A stretch of DNA of 64,000 bases from Sphingopyxis sp. H115 (GCF_001468465.1 NZ_LNSA01000001.1:186001-250000), one strand, 5' to 3'. Shown: positions 1 to 8,359, numbered from the stretch's first letter. The notes: generated by a model not told the origin, from the sequence alone. Translations and numbers: made by a program.

Positions 1-40
1 GCGCGCCGGATCATGATCAGGTTTTAAGAGGCAACGGCCA

Positions 41-688
41 ATGATCACCCTTTATGGCGAGGGCCGCGGCTTCCGAATCGCCTGGCTGCTCGAAGAGATG
101 GGCCTTCCCTATCGGCTGCGACAGGTCGATTTGCTCGACGGGCTCGAAAAGGACACCGAGTTTCTCGCGATCAATCCCGCCGGCTTCATTCCCGCGATCG
201 TCGATGGCGACGCGGTGATGGTCGAATCGATCGCGATCATCGAATATCTGCTCGCGCGGTATGGCCCCGGCTCATTGGCTCCGGCGCCAGATGAATCCAG
301 ATTTCCGGTCTATCAGCAGTTCCTTCACATGGGGGAAGCGGGACTGGCCGGGCCGGTCAACACGATCATTGCGACGACCATCCTAGCCCCGGAAAAAGAG
401 CGCGAGAACTGGACGACGGGATAGGCGCTCGATAGCTTCAAAAGCCGATTTGGTCTGGTGAGCCGCCAGCTCGCTCGTGCGCCCTATATCGCGGGGGATC
501 GCTTCACCGCCGCCGATATCTCGGTGACATACGCGCTCGAATTCGCCCAGCGAACGATCGGTTTCGACTTCGCCGCCGCCGAACTGGACTATATCGCCCG
601 AACGACTGCGCGCGACGCCTATCGTCGGGCAATGGACAATTGTCCGGCGACAAAAGCATGGGTCGCCGGCCTGGCCGGATCGGAATAG
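41..688 (+). pseudogene. Glutathione S-transferase gene interrupted by an in-frame amber codon
   Basis: The reading frame encodes a cytosolic-type glutathione S-transferase of about 215 residues. The N-terminal half starts MITLYGEGRGF and carries the thioredoxin-like fold with the NPAGFIPAIVDGD and VESIAIIEYL stretches that normally bind glutathione. The helical C-terminal half includes RAPYIAGDRFTAADISV, the conserved N-capping region of this family. The halves are in the same frame, separated only by TAG at 422-424, after residue 127; there is no frameshift. A CAG-to-TAG change (Gln to stop) would explain it. The C-terminal half could restart at GTG 458, but without the glutathione site it should not be an active transferase. 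Most likely a recent nonsense pseudogene; a sequencing error or readthrough is possible. Confidence 0.85.
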
Positions 689-689
689 C

Positions 690-723
690 CGAAAAACAAA
701 ACGCCCGCGGGAATCCGCGGGCG
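690..723 (-). terminator. Rho-independent terminator of the Fo ATP synthase operon
   Basis: A perfect 9-bp GC stem (702-710 with 715-723, loop GAAT) is followed on the minus strand by a T-rich run (complement of GAAAAACAAAA at 691-701). It lies 28 nt downstream of the subunit b stop codon, so it should end the atpI-B-E-b'-b transcript. On the plus strand it could also act weakly after the GST pseudogene, but no T-tract follows on that side. Confidence 0.85.
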
Positions 724-750
724 CTTCATATTCTTGAGTAGTGTAGCGGG

Positions 751-1293
751 TCAGGCCTTAGCGACGTCCGCGATAGCCCGATCGATAAGCGCCTTGTCGG
801 CGACCGCATCATGCTTGTCTGCGATCAGCTTTGCAGCCGCCTCGGTCGCTGCCTTGGCCGCAGCGGTGCGGACTTCAGCAAGCGCACCAGCCTCAGCCGC
901 GGCTATGCGGTCTTCGGCCATCTGCTTGCGGCGCGCGATCAGCGCGGTCGCGTCGGCCTTGGCCTTGGCGACGAGCGCCTCGGCCTCGGCATCGGCGCGC
1001 GCACGCATCTCGTCGGCTTCCCGCGCGGCGTCAGCAAGCTTCGCCTCATATTCGGCCTTCAGCGATTCGGCGTCGAGGCGCAGCTGTTCCGCTTCGTTCA
1101 GCTGCTTCGAAATCTCTGCGATGCGTTTGTCGAGCATCGCGCCGATCGCGCCCGGAACGCCCTTCCAGACGAGAATACCCAGGAAGACGAGCATCGCGAT
1201 CGAGACCCAGACGGTCGCATCCATACCGAACGCCTTGGGCGTGGCATGGGCCTCACCGGCGGCTTCCGAAAGGATGATAAGGAAATTATCCAT
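751..1293 (-). CDS. atpF: F1Fo ATP synthase subunit b
   Basis: 180-residue peripheral-stalk subunit of the F-type ATP synthase. One membrane helix (about residues 25-45, VWVSIAMLVFLGILVWKGV) anchors it. The rest is a long Ala/Glu/Lys-rich amphipathic helix that pairs with b' to form the stator linking Fo subunit a to F1 delta/alpha. It is last in the Fo operon and overlaps the b' gene by 8 nt, so expression is probably coupled. Separate b and b' genes are the rule in alphaproteobacteria and phototrophs. F1 genes are not in this window, as expected for alphaproteobacteria, where Fo and F1 operons are separate. Confidence 0.95.
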   Translation of the reverse strand: MDNFLIILSEAAGEAHATPKAFGMDATVWVSIAMLVFLGILVWKGVPGAIGAMLDKRIAEISKQLNEAEQLRLDAESLKAEYEAKLADAAREADEMRARADAEAEALVAKAKADATALIARRKQMAEDRIAAAEAGALAEVRTAAAKAATEAAAKLIADKHDAVADKALIDRAIADVAKA

Positions 1294-1786
1294 GGAGCAC
1301 CGCCTTCACCGCCGCCTTCGCATCGCCAGCCGCAACCTTGGCGCCCGACAGCTTGGCGACGAGGTCGCTTGCCGCTTCGGCCGCAACCGATTCGATTTCC
1401 GCCATGGCCGACTTACGTGCTGCGGCAACATCCGTTTCGGCGGCCGACAGCTTCTCGCCCAATTCGGCATCGACCTTCGCAAGACGCTTTTCGGCGTCTT
1501 TCGCGGCCTTGTCCTTAGCTTCGGCCACGGCCTTCTGCGCGGCCGCGCGGCTGGCATCGCCCTGTTGGCGATAGTTTTCCTCGAGCGCATCGGCCGCGGC
1601 ATGGGCCGCCTTCGCCGCCGCCAGATCGTCGGCAACCTTGCGGTCGCGCGCATCCACCGTCGCTTCGATCTTGGGCAGCATACCGCGGCCGATCACGACA
1701 TAAATGCCGGCGAACACGACCAGCAGCCAGAAGAGCTGCGAGGCAAGATACCAATTGTCAGCGGTTAGCTGGGCTATCTGGGGCAT
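1286..1786 (-). CDS. atpG: F1Fo ATP synthase subunit b'
   Basis: 166-residue b' stalk subunit. A single membrane helix lies near the N-terminus (about residues 14-34, YLASQLFWLLVVFAGIYVVI), followed by a charged Ala-rich coiled coil to the C-terminus. It pairs with the product of the next gene in the stator. The short N-terminus MPQIAQLTADNW and early helix are typical of alphaproteobacterial b'. It lies between the subunit c and subunit b genes and is separated from the c gene by an 81-nt spacer that contains a strong hairpin. Some annotations call this gene atpF2 or atpX. Confidence 0.93.
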   Translation of the reverse strand: MPQIAQLTADNWYLASQLFWLLVVFAGIYVVIGRGMLPKIEATVDARDRKVADDLAAAKAAHAAADALEENYRQQGDASRAAAQKAVAEAKDKAAKDAEKRLAKVDAELGEKLSAAETDVAAARKSAMAEIESVAAEAASDLVAKLSGAKVAAGDAKAAVKAVLHG

Positions 1787-1820
1787 GAAAGGCGAACCTT
1801 AAATTATTCAAGAAACCTGC

Positions 1821-1853
1821 GGCGAGGCCGATCCCGCGGGGGCCGGCCTCGCC
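1821..1853 (-). other. Intercistronic hairpin between subunit c and b' genes
   Basis: Perfect 10-bp inverted repeat (1821-1830 with 1844-1853) with a 13-nt GC-rich loop, in the spacer between atpE and the b' gene. On the minus strand it is followed by TTTCTTGAATAATTT, not an uninterrupted T-tract. It could be a partial attenuator or a 3' stabilising stem for atpE mRNA, which would favour the high stoichiometry of subunit c. Function is inferred. Confidence 0.6.
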
Positions 1854-1867
1854 AAATATCGTCGAAA

Positions 1868-2095
1868 TCAGACGACGAAGAGCAGGATCATCGCGACGAC
1901 GAACGCCAGCAGGCCGAGAAGTTCGGCGGCGGCGAAGCCGATGAACAGGCGACCCTGCTGACCATCGGCCGCAGCGGGGTTGCGCAGCGCGCTTTCGAGG
2001 AAGCTGCCGAACACGTTACCCACACCGATGGCGGCCATGCCGGCACCGATAGCGGCCAGACCGGCACCGATCAGCTTTGCTGCTTCTGCGTCCAT
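1868..2095 (-). CDS. atpE: F1Fo ATP synthase subunit c (proton-translocating rotor ring)
   Basis: 75-residue hairpin of two membrane helices that forms the rotating c-ring. The first helix is Gly/Ala-rich (about 8-30, GAGLAAIGAGMAAIGVG). A polar loop contains R38-N39-P40, and the second helix carries the proton-binding Glu58 in FAAAELLGLLAF. The start is set at ATG 2095: a clean AAGGAG ribosome-binding site (2104-2109) lies 8 nt upstream and the N-terminus MDAEAAKLIGAG fits the family. A longer upstream extension in the same frame overlaps atpB and is not credible. The gene lies between atpB and b', with hairpin-containing spacing downstream. Confidence 0.97.
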   Translation of the reverse strand: MDAEAAKLIGAGLAAIGAGMAAIGVGNVFGSFLESALRNPAAADGQQGRLFIGFAAAELLGLLAFVVAMILLFVV

Positions 2096-2136
2096 TGTAA
2101 TAACTCCTTGGTGTAAATGTTTATTATAAAACAAAA

Positions 2137-2922
2137 TTAGTGAAGGTTGACTGCGTCGTTGATGTACAGCGAAGTCAACAGGGCGAAAACATAGGCCTGG
2201 ATGCCGGCAACGAGCAGCTCGAGCGCGCTGATACCGATCATCAGCGTGAAGCTGAGCACCGAGACGATCGATCCGAGCCACAGCGTTTCGGCGTTGAAAC
2301 CATTGATCACGAAGCCCGAAAGCACTTTAAGTAGCACGTGCCCCGCAGTCATCGCGACGAATAGCCGCAGGCCGAGGCTGAACGGGCGGACCATGAACGA
2401 CACGAACTCGATCGGCGCGATGATCGGAATCATCGGCAGCGGCGTGCCATGCGGCACGAAGAGCGAAAAGAAATGCAGGCCATGGCGCCAGAAACCCACG
2501 ACAAGGACGATAGCGAAACTGATCAGCGCGAGAACGCCGGTGATCGCGATGTGGCTGGTGACGGTGAAGGGGTGGAGCCCCAGCACGCCCAGCGGCAACA
2601 TACCGAGCAGGTTGCAGAAGAGGATGAACATGAAGAGCGAGAAGACATAGGGCGTATATCTACGCCCTTCGGTGCCGATATTCGCCATCATCATGCTGGA
2701 AATAAAGCCGGTGAAGCCTTCGACCGCGGCCTGCCAGCGGCCCGGAACGAGCTGGCGGCGCATCCCGCCCCACATGAACAGGCCGAGCGTGATCGCCGCA
2801 ACCACCATCCATAGCGCGCTGTTCGTGAACACGACTTCGTGCCCCCCAAGGTTGAAGCCGCCGCCGAGCGGGGTCACCTCGAACTGGTGCATCGGGTCGA
2901 TCTTGCCGGATTCCGCCGCCAC
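2137..2922 (-). CDS. atpB: F1Fo ATP synthase subunit a
   Basis: 261-residue polytopic membrane subunit that forms the two proton half-channels against the c-ring. Several hydrophobic helices are visible. The essential arginine is Arg186 in FSLGLRLF, followed by the conserved region ending SLYINDAV. The N-terminus MAAESGKIDPMHQFEV is typical of alphaproteobacterial AtpB. It follows atpI by 67 nt and precedes atpE by 41 AT-rich nt in the same operon. Length and motifs match the family, with no sign of damage. Confidence 0.96.
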   Translation of the reverse strand: MAAESGKIDPMHQFEVTPLGGGFNLGGHEVVFTNSALWMVVAAITLGLFMWGGMRRQLVPGRWQAAVEGFTGFISSMMMANIGTEGRRYTPYVFSLFMFILFCNLLGMLPLGVLGLHPFTVTSHIAITGVLALISFAIVLVVGFWRHGLHFFSLFVPHGTPLPMIPIIAPIEFVSFMVRPFSLGLRLFVAMTAGHVLLKVLSGFVINGFNAETLWLGSIVSVLSFTLMIGISALELLVAGIQAYVFALLTSLYINDAVNLH

Positions 2923-2989
2923 TATTCACTCCACGCATATGGCGAGGCGGCTTGAAGCCGTCCCGCCGAAGAATTTCGTTTGCGCCCCG

Positions 2990-3310
2990 CTAGTTGCGAG
3001 GCGTCGAAGAGATGCGGATGATATTCCGGAAGGCCACGACGATCCCCATGAACAACATCCCCAACAGGCCCCAGGGTGACGTTCCCGCGAAGCGGTCGAT
3101 CAGCCAGCCGAACAAGGCTCCGCCGATCAGTCCGCCCAGCAGTTCAGCCAGAACGCGGTTGCCGAGCCGGTAATTGGCGTCGGATTCCGGTCCGGCGTTC
3201 ACTGCGGTCCGTTTCGCTTCTGCGGCTTCGGCCCGGTCCAATCGCTCTTCGAGCGAGACCAGGCGCGAATCCTCCGAAGCTGGTTCCGGATCGCTGCCGT
3301 TCCCCGTCAT
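2990..3310 (-). CDS. atpI: AtpI-type ATP synthase assembly/ion-handling protein
   Basis: First gene of the Fo operon. The protein has a hydrophilic N-terminus of about 50 residues, then two membrane helices (ELLGGLIGGALFGWLIDRF and SPWGLLGMLFMGIVVAFRN), the pattern of AtpI/AtpZ family proteins implicated in c-ring assembly or Mg/Ca handling. Two ATGs compete. AGGAGG (3320-3325) directly abuts ATG 3319, leaving no spacer, but sits 9 nt upstream of ATG 3310, so 3310 (106 residues, starting MTGNGSDPEP) is preferred. Upstream spacing to the ydbL terminator (over 130 nt) leaves room for the operon promoter. Confidence 0.85.
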   Translation of the reverse strand: MTGNGSDPEPASEDSRLVSLEERLDRAEAAEAKRTAVNAGPESDANYRLGNRVLAELLGGLIGGALFGWLIDRFAGTSPWGLLGMLFMGIVVAFRNIIRISSTPRN

Positions 3311-3445
3311 TTGTGCCATCCTCCTGAAACAGAACCGGAAACGTCCGATTCCGCCTGCGAAAAAAGGCCCGAAAATTCGGGGGACCCCTAAGGCGCGGTC
3401 CGTTTAGGAACGACGCCGGATTAAGTCAATGCTTCTGCTTGTGCG

Positions 3446-3482
3446 CACAAAAATGCCGCCGCGTTTAGGGGCGCGGCGGCAT
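3446..3482 (-). terminator. Rho-independent terminator after ydbL
   Basis: Perfect 11-bp stem (3453-3463 with 3472-3482, 8-nt loop). On the minus strand it is followed by TTTTTGTG. It starts 36 nt downstream of the ydbL stop codon and should end the ydbH-ynbE-ydbL transcript before the atp operon. A 12-bp palindrome, TTGTGCGCACAA (3439-3450), partly overlaps the T-tract. Confidence 0.85.
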
Positions 3483-3517
3483 GTGGGAGCCCCTTGGGCC
3501 CCATTGTTCGATTTCGA

Positions 3518-3934
3518 TTACGGGCAGCGCGCATCGCGTTCGGGCGGGCTCGCATCGCGCGTTTTCCACGCGCCGCCTGGGGTCTGATATTTCTCGCCCG
3601 GCTTGGTCTTGGCGATCAGGTTGCAGCCGCTGGTAAAAGCGAATTGCTCGACGGTGCTGCCGGTCGATTGCGCGCTCGCGGTATAAGCCGCTTTGCGCTT
3701 GATGTTCAGGTCCTGAACCAGGGCGCGGATCGCGGGGGTCGGCGTCGTCGCAAAACCAAGATAGCCGTCGGGTTGCTCGCCGATCTGGCCGGCGGCGCGC
3801 GCGGCGGCGTAAGCCGGATCGCGCTGGGCCATCGCCGACGGTACCCCAAGAGCCACCGCAGCGGTCGCTGCAATCGCGGCAAGGGCCAGGCCGGTCGGTT
3901 TCCACGTCATCATACGCATCTCATTCTTCCCCAT
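3518..3934 (-). CDS. ydbL: YdbL family (DUF1318) periplasmic protein
   Basis: 138-residue exported protein. A hydrophobic signal segment (about 13-35) ends in PSAMA, followed by a mature domain with GQIGEQPDGYLGF, NIKRKAAYTASA and a C-terminal Cys (FTSGCNLIAKTKPGEKY), the pattern of the YdbL/DUF1318 family. In Escherichia coli YdbL acts with YdbH and the lipoprotein YnbE; published work there proposes that YdbL controls YnbE assembly at the outer membrane. It is third in the same operon here, and its ATG overlaps the ynbE stop by 1 nt (TGATG). It is somewhat longer than the E. coli protein. Function in this organism is inferred from the conserved trio. Confidence 0.85.
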   Translation of the reverse strand: MGKNEMRMMTWKPTGLALAAIAATAAVALGVPSAMAQRDPAYAAARAAGQIGEQPDGYLGFATTPTPAIRALVQDLNIKRKAAYTASAQSTGSTVEQFAFTSGCNLIAKTKPGEKYQTPGGAWKTRDASPPERDARCP

Positions 3935-4149
3935 CAGAATATCTCGCTATTCTGCTCGATGAGCTTCTTGGCATCGCCATCCAGCCTGTACACCACTTCC
4001 TGACGGATGTTGATGTTCAGATTGATCTCGATCGGCTTGTCGGGGGTATCGATCTGGACACAGCCCGCGAGGGCCGACATTCCCGTGATTACCGCCAGAC
4101 TCCGACCGCTTATGGCAAACCTCCTCGCTCCAGTCTTGGTCATATTCAT
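3934..4149 (-). CDS. ynbE: YnbE-like lipoprotein
   Basis: 71-residue lipoprotein. The basic N-terminus and hydrophobic stretch end in the lipobox LAGC, with acylation expected at Cys30. The short mature part is rich in alternating residues (PIEINLNINIRQEVVYRLD), consistent with the beta-strand through which YnbE is proposed to extend the hydrophobic groove of YdbH to the outer membrane. It overlaps the ydbH stop by 4 nt (ATGA) and ydbL by 1 nt. Small size, lipobox and position between ydbH and ydbL make this assignment firm. Confidence 0.88.
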   Translation of the reverse strand: MNMTKTGARRFAISGRSLAVITGMSALAGCVQIDTPDKPIEINLNINIRQEVVYRLDGDAKKLIEQNSEIF

Positions 4150-7100
4150 TGCACGGGCTCGCTTTCTGGGGGCTGAACGGGGACGATCTTTGCTTTTTCG
4201 GCTTCTTCCTGCGCGCGCATCAGCGTCGGCAGATTCTGTTCGATCAGCAACGAGGGGTCGTAAAACCCCTTGGCCGACGTCAGCAGTTGGCGGAAAGGCG
4301 CGCGGATCTTCACGTTGAAGACGAGAGGGAGCTTCGCAACCTGATTGGTCAAGAAGTTGCGTGTCGCACCTTCCCCCTGCCCCACACCGCCGAAACGGAT
4401 ATCGGTCACCATTTCGCCGTCGAGGTCCCCGTTCAATATGATCGTCAGATCGTCATATTTCAGGCTGCGCAGCGCGCCAAAGGCAAAATTGGCGATGGTA
4501 CCAAGATTGCGGTTGGACAATTCGCCGACATAGGCAAGCGTGCCGCCGCCGGCGCGCGAATCGATGCGGCCGCCCACAATACGGCCGCCCAGCCCGTCGA
4601 ATTCAACCGGAAGGGTTCCGTCGAACACGCCCGTCGCATTGATATTGTCGAAACCGAAACTTTGCAGGAATACTGCGGCATCAACCCCGACGATGTCGAA
4701 ACTCAGCCGGCGAGCCTTGTCTGCATTGAAATCGAGCGTCGTCGGATGGAGCAGCAACCTGCCGCCGCCAAAGGGCCAGCTTCCGCCCTCGATGCGAACG
4801 CGGTTGTCGCCGAGAAGACGATATTCGATCTCACCGTCAATTACGGGAATCCCCGGATTGATCTCCTCAATCTTCGCGATCTGTCCCGGTGCCGACTTGA
4901 GCCCGATCAAATCGTCGAAGCTGAGCGTCGTCGTCAACCCCGTCACGGGGCCGAAGGCGGCGGCGAGGCTCGCGTCGGCGGTGGCGAAAGTTCCTCGGCT
5001 CGTGACCCCGTCGGCGGTCCAGTCGATCCTGCCGTCGCCCACCACCGAACCCTGCACATTGGCAACGACGCCCAGCGCCAAGCTGGTCAGTTGATCGGGC
5101 TGGAACGCATCGTTGAAGCGCAGTTCCTTCACCGTCAGGTCGGCCGAGCCGATGCTATCGGCCAGCCGGTGGCGGATCAGCGTATCGAGGATTTTCTTCC
5201 CCGTCTTTTGCTCGTTGAAGCCTGCTTTCGCTTCGATGACGCCATTCGCGAAACGCAGCGTCGAATCGTCGCTGACAAGCGGAAAGAAACGCGGCTCTGG
5301 CGCCGCGTCGGTGAGCAGCAGCCCGCCATCGAGCGTCAGCGCGCCCTCCGCAAAGCGCCATTGCCCGGCAATCTCGCGCATATTGAGCGGCACCGCACCA
5401 ATCTTGCCGCTCGCGCCGCGAAGGTCTCCGGCCATTCCTTGCGGCGTCGATCGTCCAGTCAGGCTATCGGCGGCAAAGCGCGTCACGCTTTCCCCCTCGC
5501 CCAGCCGGATATCGGCGCGTGCCAGCGACCAGCGCATCGTGGATAGGTCGACGGACGCCGGCCCGCTTTTCAAGCTGAATGGCGAACTGCCGCTCGATCC
5601 GCGCAAGGCGATGCCGGGAATGCGGATATTGCCGCGCAGCCCGTCGTTACCGGCACTGAGCAGCGGCGCCCCAGGACGACTGCACAGGTCGACCGTGCTT
5701 CGGCCGAATCGAAAGCCGCTGATCGCGACCCGGTCGATGGCGACGCGGCTGCATCCGCCGTCGAAGGCGAGCGCACCCGTGGGCGCGAGATAGCCGCGCA
5801 GCGGCATCGTCAGCTGTTCCAAGCGCCCGCCAGCGAGCGGCCCCGACAGCGTTGCCGCGGTTTCAAAGCGCATTGGCTGGCCGGCGCCGCCCGAAAAGCG
5901 CACCGGCGTCAGGGCGAGCCGCGCGGTATCGGCGCTATAGGGATCGAAACTGGCCAGCCCCTTAACTTTTCCTTCGGCGCTGCGATCGATGCTTAGCGTC
6001 CCCGAGGGCAATCCGCCGCCCGCGATGCTCCAACGCCCCGTCGCAATCACGGCGGGCTCGTCGGTGCCATAAAGATAACCGACACGGCTGTCGGCGCTGC
6101 CGAAGAAATGCGCGCCGCTTGCGCTCGTCAATTCGGGAGCGATCAGGTCGACGCGCGCTGTCGGCCCCTCACCCGCCAGTTCGAAACCCGCGCTGCCGCT
6201 CGCATCGGCCAGCACGCGGCTCAACGCACCGACGGCTTTCGCAGCGAGCGGCCCGATTGGCGTTCCGGCAAGTCCGCGCGCGCTGTCGGCAAGCGACCGG
6301 CGGAGCGCCGCGCTGCCGCTTGCGCGCCCGAAGCTAACTCGACCGTCGAATTTGGGCGCGGCGCTGCCCACGCTGCCCTTGGCGTCGAGGCTAACGGTTG
6401 CCGCGGCGAAATCGGTTCCGCGGAGGCGCGCCATATCGGCATCAATGGCGAGATCGGTTTTGACGGCGCTGCCTTCGAAACGCGCCAGCACGCCCAGCCG
6501 GTCGGCTTGCAGCGGGCCCGCGACAAGCTGCGCGATGCTGGCATCGGCGGTACCTTTCCAGCTTTGGAGGTCTTCGGAGAGCGACAGGTCGAGTCCGATC
6601 TGGGGCGCCGATGCGGTGACGCTGCCGTCGGCGCAGCGTAGCGTCCGCCCACGCAGCGGTCCGACAAGTTGCGGCCGGATGGCGCGGACGCGCAAAGTCC
6701 CGTAAAAGCTTATCCCGCTGCCCCTGCATCCCGCTGCCACCACTCTGGGTGCGACCAGCGCCAGCTTGCCGGTAAAATCGCGCCTCAGATTGCCGTCGCC
6801 GTTCAGCGCGGCGCCGATATTGCCCCACGGCGTTTCGACACGCGACCGCGCATCGCGCAGCGCAACCGACAGGTCGGGCAAGGCGAAGGGGTCGGTGCTG
6901 TCGGGATCGCGAAACTTGTCGAGCGCGCCGAACGAGAGTTGCCCGTCGACGAAGCGGCCGTAGAGCCGGACACCGTCAGCGCGGATCTCCGAGACATAGG
7001 GCCCCGACCAGCCATAGCCGAGCAGTACCTCGACCTTCCTCGCCGTCAGGTCGGGGCGTTTCGGGTCACCGATGACAATGTTCGACAGGATTTCGCTGCG

Positions 7101-7304
7101 GAAGCCGATCCGGTCGATCCGGTATTGCGCGGGGACGTCGCGGCTACCGAGCTGATCGCGAATAAATTTGTCGGCGATCGGTTCGCGCGCGATCCACACC
7201 GCGCCAACGACGATCACGACCGCGCCAGCGGTCATCCAGCGCTTCTTGAAGAGCAGCGTTCGATGCTTCCACTTCGGCGCGATCGCGTCTTCCGGTTCAG
7301 TCAT
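4146..7304 (-). CDS. ydbH: YdbH family AsmA-like intermembrane phospholipid transport protein
   Basis: 1052-residue protein with one N-terminal membrane anchor (about 22-40, WMTAGAVVIVVGAVWIA). The very long periplasmic part is made of repetitive beta-strand segments, as in the bridge-like AsmA/TamB/YhdP/YdbH proteins that carry phospholipids between inner and outer membranes. The C-terminal section (RLLLHPTTLDFNADK, DLDGEMVTDIRFGG, VKIRAPFRQLL) is the conserved dicarboxylate-transport-like domain that defines YdbH. It is first in the ydbH-ynbE-ydbL operon and ends with an ATGA overlap. Length is somewhat greater than the E. coli homologue. It starts divergently from radC, 168 nt away. Confidence 0.85.
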   Translation of the reverse strand: MTEPEDAIAPKWKHRTLLFKKRWMTAGAVVIVVGAVWIAREPIADKFIRDQLGSRDVPAQYRIDRIGFRSEILSNIVIGDPKRPDLTARKVEVLLGYGWSGPYVSEIRADGVRLYGRFVDGQLSFGALDKFRDPDSTDPFALPDLSVALRDARSRVETPWGNIGAALNGDGNLRRDFTGKLALVAPRVVAAGCRGSGISFYGTLRVRAIRPQLVGPLRGRTLRCADGSVTASAPQIGLDLSLSEDLQSWKGTADASIAQLVAGPLQADRLGVLARFEGSAVKTDLAIDADMARLRGTDFAAATVSLDAKGSVGSAAPKFDGRVSFGRASGSAALRRSLADSARGLAGTPIGPLAAKAVGALSRVLADASGSAGFELAGEGPTARVDLIAPELTSASGAHFFGSADSRVGYLYGTDEPAVIATGRWSIAGGGLPSGTLSIDRSAEGKVKGLASFDPYSADTARLALTPVRFSGGAGQPMRFETAATLSGPLAGGRLEQLTMPLRGYLAPTGALAFDGGCSRVAIDRVAISGFRFGRSTVDLCSRPGAPLLSAGNDGLRGNIRIPGIALRGSSGSSPFSLKSGPASVDLSTMRWSLARADIRLGEGESVTRFAADSLTGRSTPQGMAGDLRGASGKIGAVPLNMREIAGQWRFAEGALTLDGGLLLTDAAPEPRFFPLVSDDSTLRFANGVIEAKAGFNEQKTGKKILDTLIRHRLADSIGSADLTVKELRFNDAFQPDQLTSLALGVVANVQGSVVGDGRIDWTADGVTSRGTFATADASLAAAFGPVTGLTTTLSFDDLIGLKSAPGQIAKIEEINPGIPVIDGEIEYRLLGDNRVRIEGGSWPFGGGRLLLHPTTLDFNADKARRLSFDIVGVDAAVFLQSFGFDNINATGVFDGTLPVEFDGLGGRIVGGRIDSRAGGGTLAYVGELSNRNLGTIANFAFGALRSLKYDDLTIILNGDLDGEMVTDIRFGGVGQGEGATRNFLTNQVAKLPLVFNVKIRAPFRQLLTSAKGFYDPSLLIEQNLPTLMRAQEEAEKAKIVPVQPPESEPVQ

Positions 7305-7472
7305 GATCGTTCGCCGATGACGTCATGGCTGCTAAATCTCGTCCCTCGACCCGCATGTTGTTCAAGGCACGAACGCCGGAAATCCCGTTTCGATGCAGGA
7401 AATTGGTCCGGTTCGCCATCATCCTGTCCTATGAGCGTTGAGTGCGCGTCACAAGGCGGTTAATGCGAGCCC

Positions 7473-8150
7473 ATGGGGGACACGCCGGATCATTTGGGCC
7501 ATCGTTCGCGTTTGCGGTCTCGCCTGCTCGACGATCCAAGCGGCCTCGCTGACTATGAATTGATCGAATATCTCCTCGCCCTTGCGATCCCTCGCCGCGA
7601 CACCAAACCGCTGGCGAAAGCGCTGCTGCGCGAATTCGGGTCGGTGGCGCAGCTCGTGAGCGCCGATCCCGAATCGCTGCGTCGGATTGACAGACTCGGC
7701 GACACCGGCATCGCCGCTCTCAAGATCGCCCAAGCGACGAGTCTTCGGCTGCTGAAGGACGAATTTCGCGATAAGCCCCTGCTTTCCAGCTGGGATGCGT
7801 TGCTCGACTGGCTGCGCGCCGACATGGGGCCGATCGACATCGAGCGCGTCCGCGTCCTCTATCTCAATTCGCGCAACATGCTGATCCGCGACGAATTGGC
7901 GAGCGAAGGATCGATCGATCAGTCGGCAATCTATGTGCGCGAGGTAATCAAGCGCGCGCTGGAACTCGGCGCCTCGGCGATCATCCTGGTTCACAATCAT
8001 CCGAGCGGAAGCCCCGAACCGAGCCGGCAGGACATCGCCATAACGCGCGAAATCGCGGCCGCAGCGGCCAAGCTGGGGATCGCGCTGCACGATCATATCA
8101 TTATCGGCGGCTCCGATTATCGCAGTTTCCGCGCACTGGGTTTGCTGTGA
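7473..8150 (+). CDS. radC: RadC family JAB-domain protein
   Basis: 225-residue protein with an N-terminal helix-hairpin-helix-like region (about 15-95) and a C-terminal JAB/JAMM metalloprotease-like domain. The metal motif is complete: H174-N-H176-P-S-G, then PEPSRQD with Asp187. RadC was once linked to DNA repair, but that role has been withdrawn for E. coli; the domain suggests a hydrolase, perhaps nuclease- or peptidase-like. It is transcribed alone, divergent from ydbH. The GC-rich stretch between this gene and the next one (8151-8359) contains a near-perfect palindrome but no gene. Confidence 0.9.
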   Translation: MGDTPDHLGHRSRLRSRLLDDPSGLADYELIEYLLALAIPRRDTKPLAKALLREFGSVAQLVSADPESLRRIDRLGDTGIAALKIAQATSLRLLKDEFRDKPLLSSWDALLDWLRADMGPIDIERVRVLYLNSRNMLIRDELASEGSIDQSAIYVREVIKRALELGASAIILVHNHPSGSPEPSRQDIAITREIAAAAAKLGIALHDHIIIGGSDYRSFRALGLL

Positions 8151-8280
8151 GCCCGATTTGACTCCGGTAGCGATCTTGGACATCGTCGCAGTCATGCAGA
8201 TTCGATGCGGCCTCTTCCGCTTCCGCCATCACGGGGGACAGCTTCTCGCGGGCATTTAGCCCCGGGTTCCGGCGCTATTA

Positions 8281-8295
8281 CCCCGGGCCCCGGGG
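8281..8295. repeat. GC-only palindrome between radC and the Rnk-like gene
   Basis: CCCCGGG and CCCGGGG arms flank a single C, with another CCCGGG about 20 nt upstream. It could fold into a short hairpin in the leader of the downstream gene or help end radC transcription, but no T-tract follows. No function can be assigned. Confidence 0.35.
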
Positions 8296-8359
8296 CAGTT
8301 TCCGTAAAAACGTTGTTCGCGTGTGGCTTCGGCCGCGCGCCCACCGGAAAGTCCGCGCC

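Noticed and set aside
41..688. A frameshift explanation for the broken GST
   Set aside because: Both halves are in the same frame; only a stop codon separates them.
734..1768. 344-residue Ala/Ser-rich frame opposite the b and b' genes
   Set aside because: Composition mirrors the Ala/Lys/Glu coiled coils of the ATP synthase subunits; no start signal.
3439..3450. TTGTGCGCACAA palindrome as an operator of the atp operon
   Set aside because: It overlaps the T-run of the ydbL terminator and is short; chance is a reasonable explanation.
4149..5546. 465-residue plus-strand frame over ydbH
   Set aside because: Overlaps the conserved C-terminal part of YdbH and has no recognisable domain.
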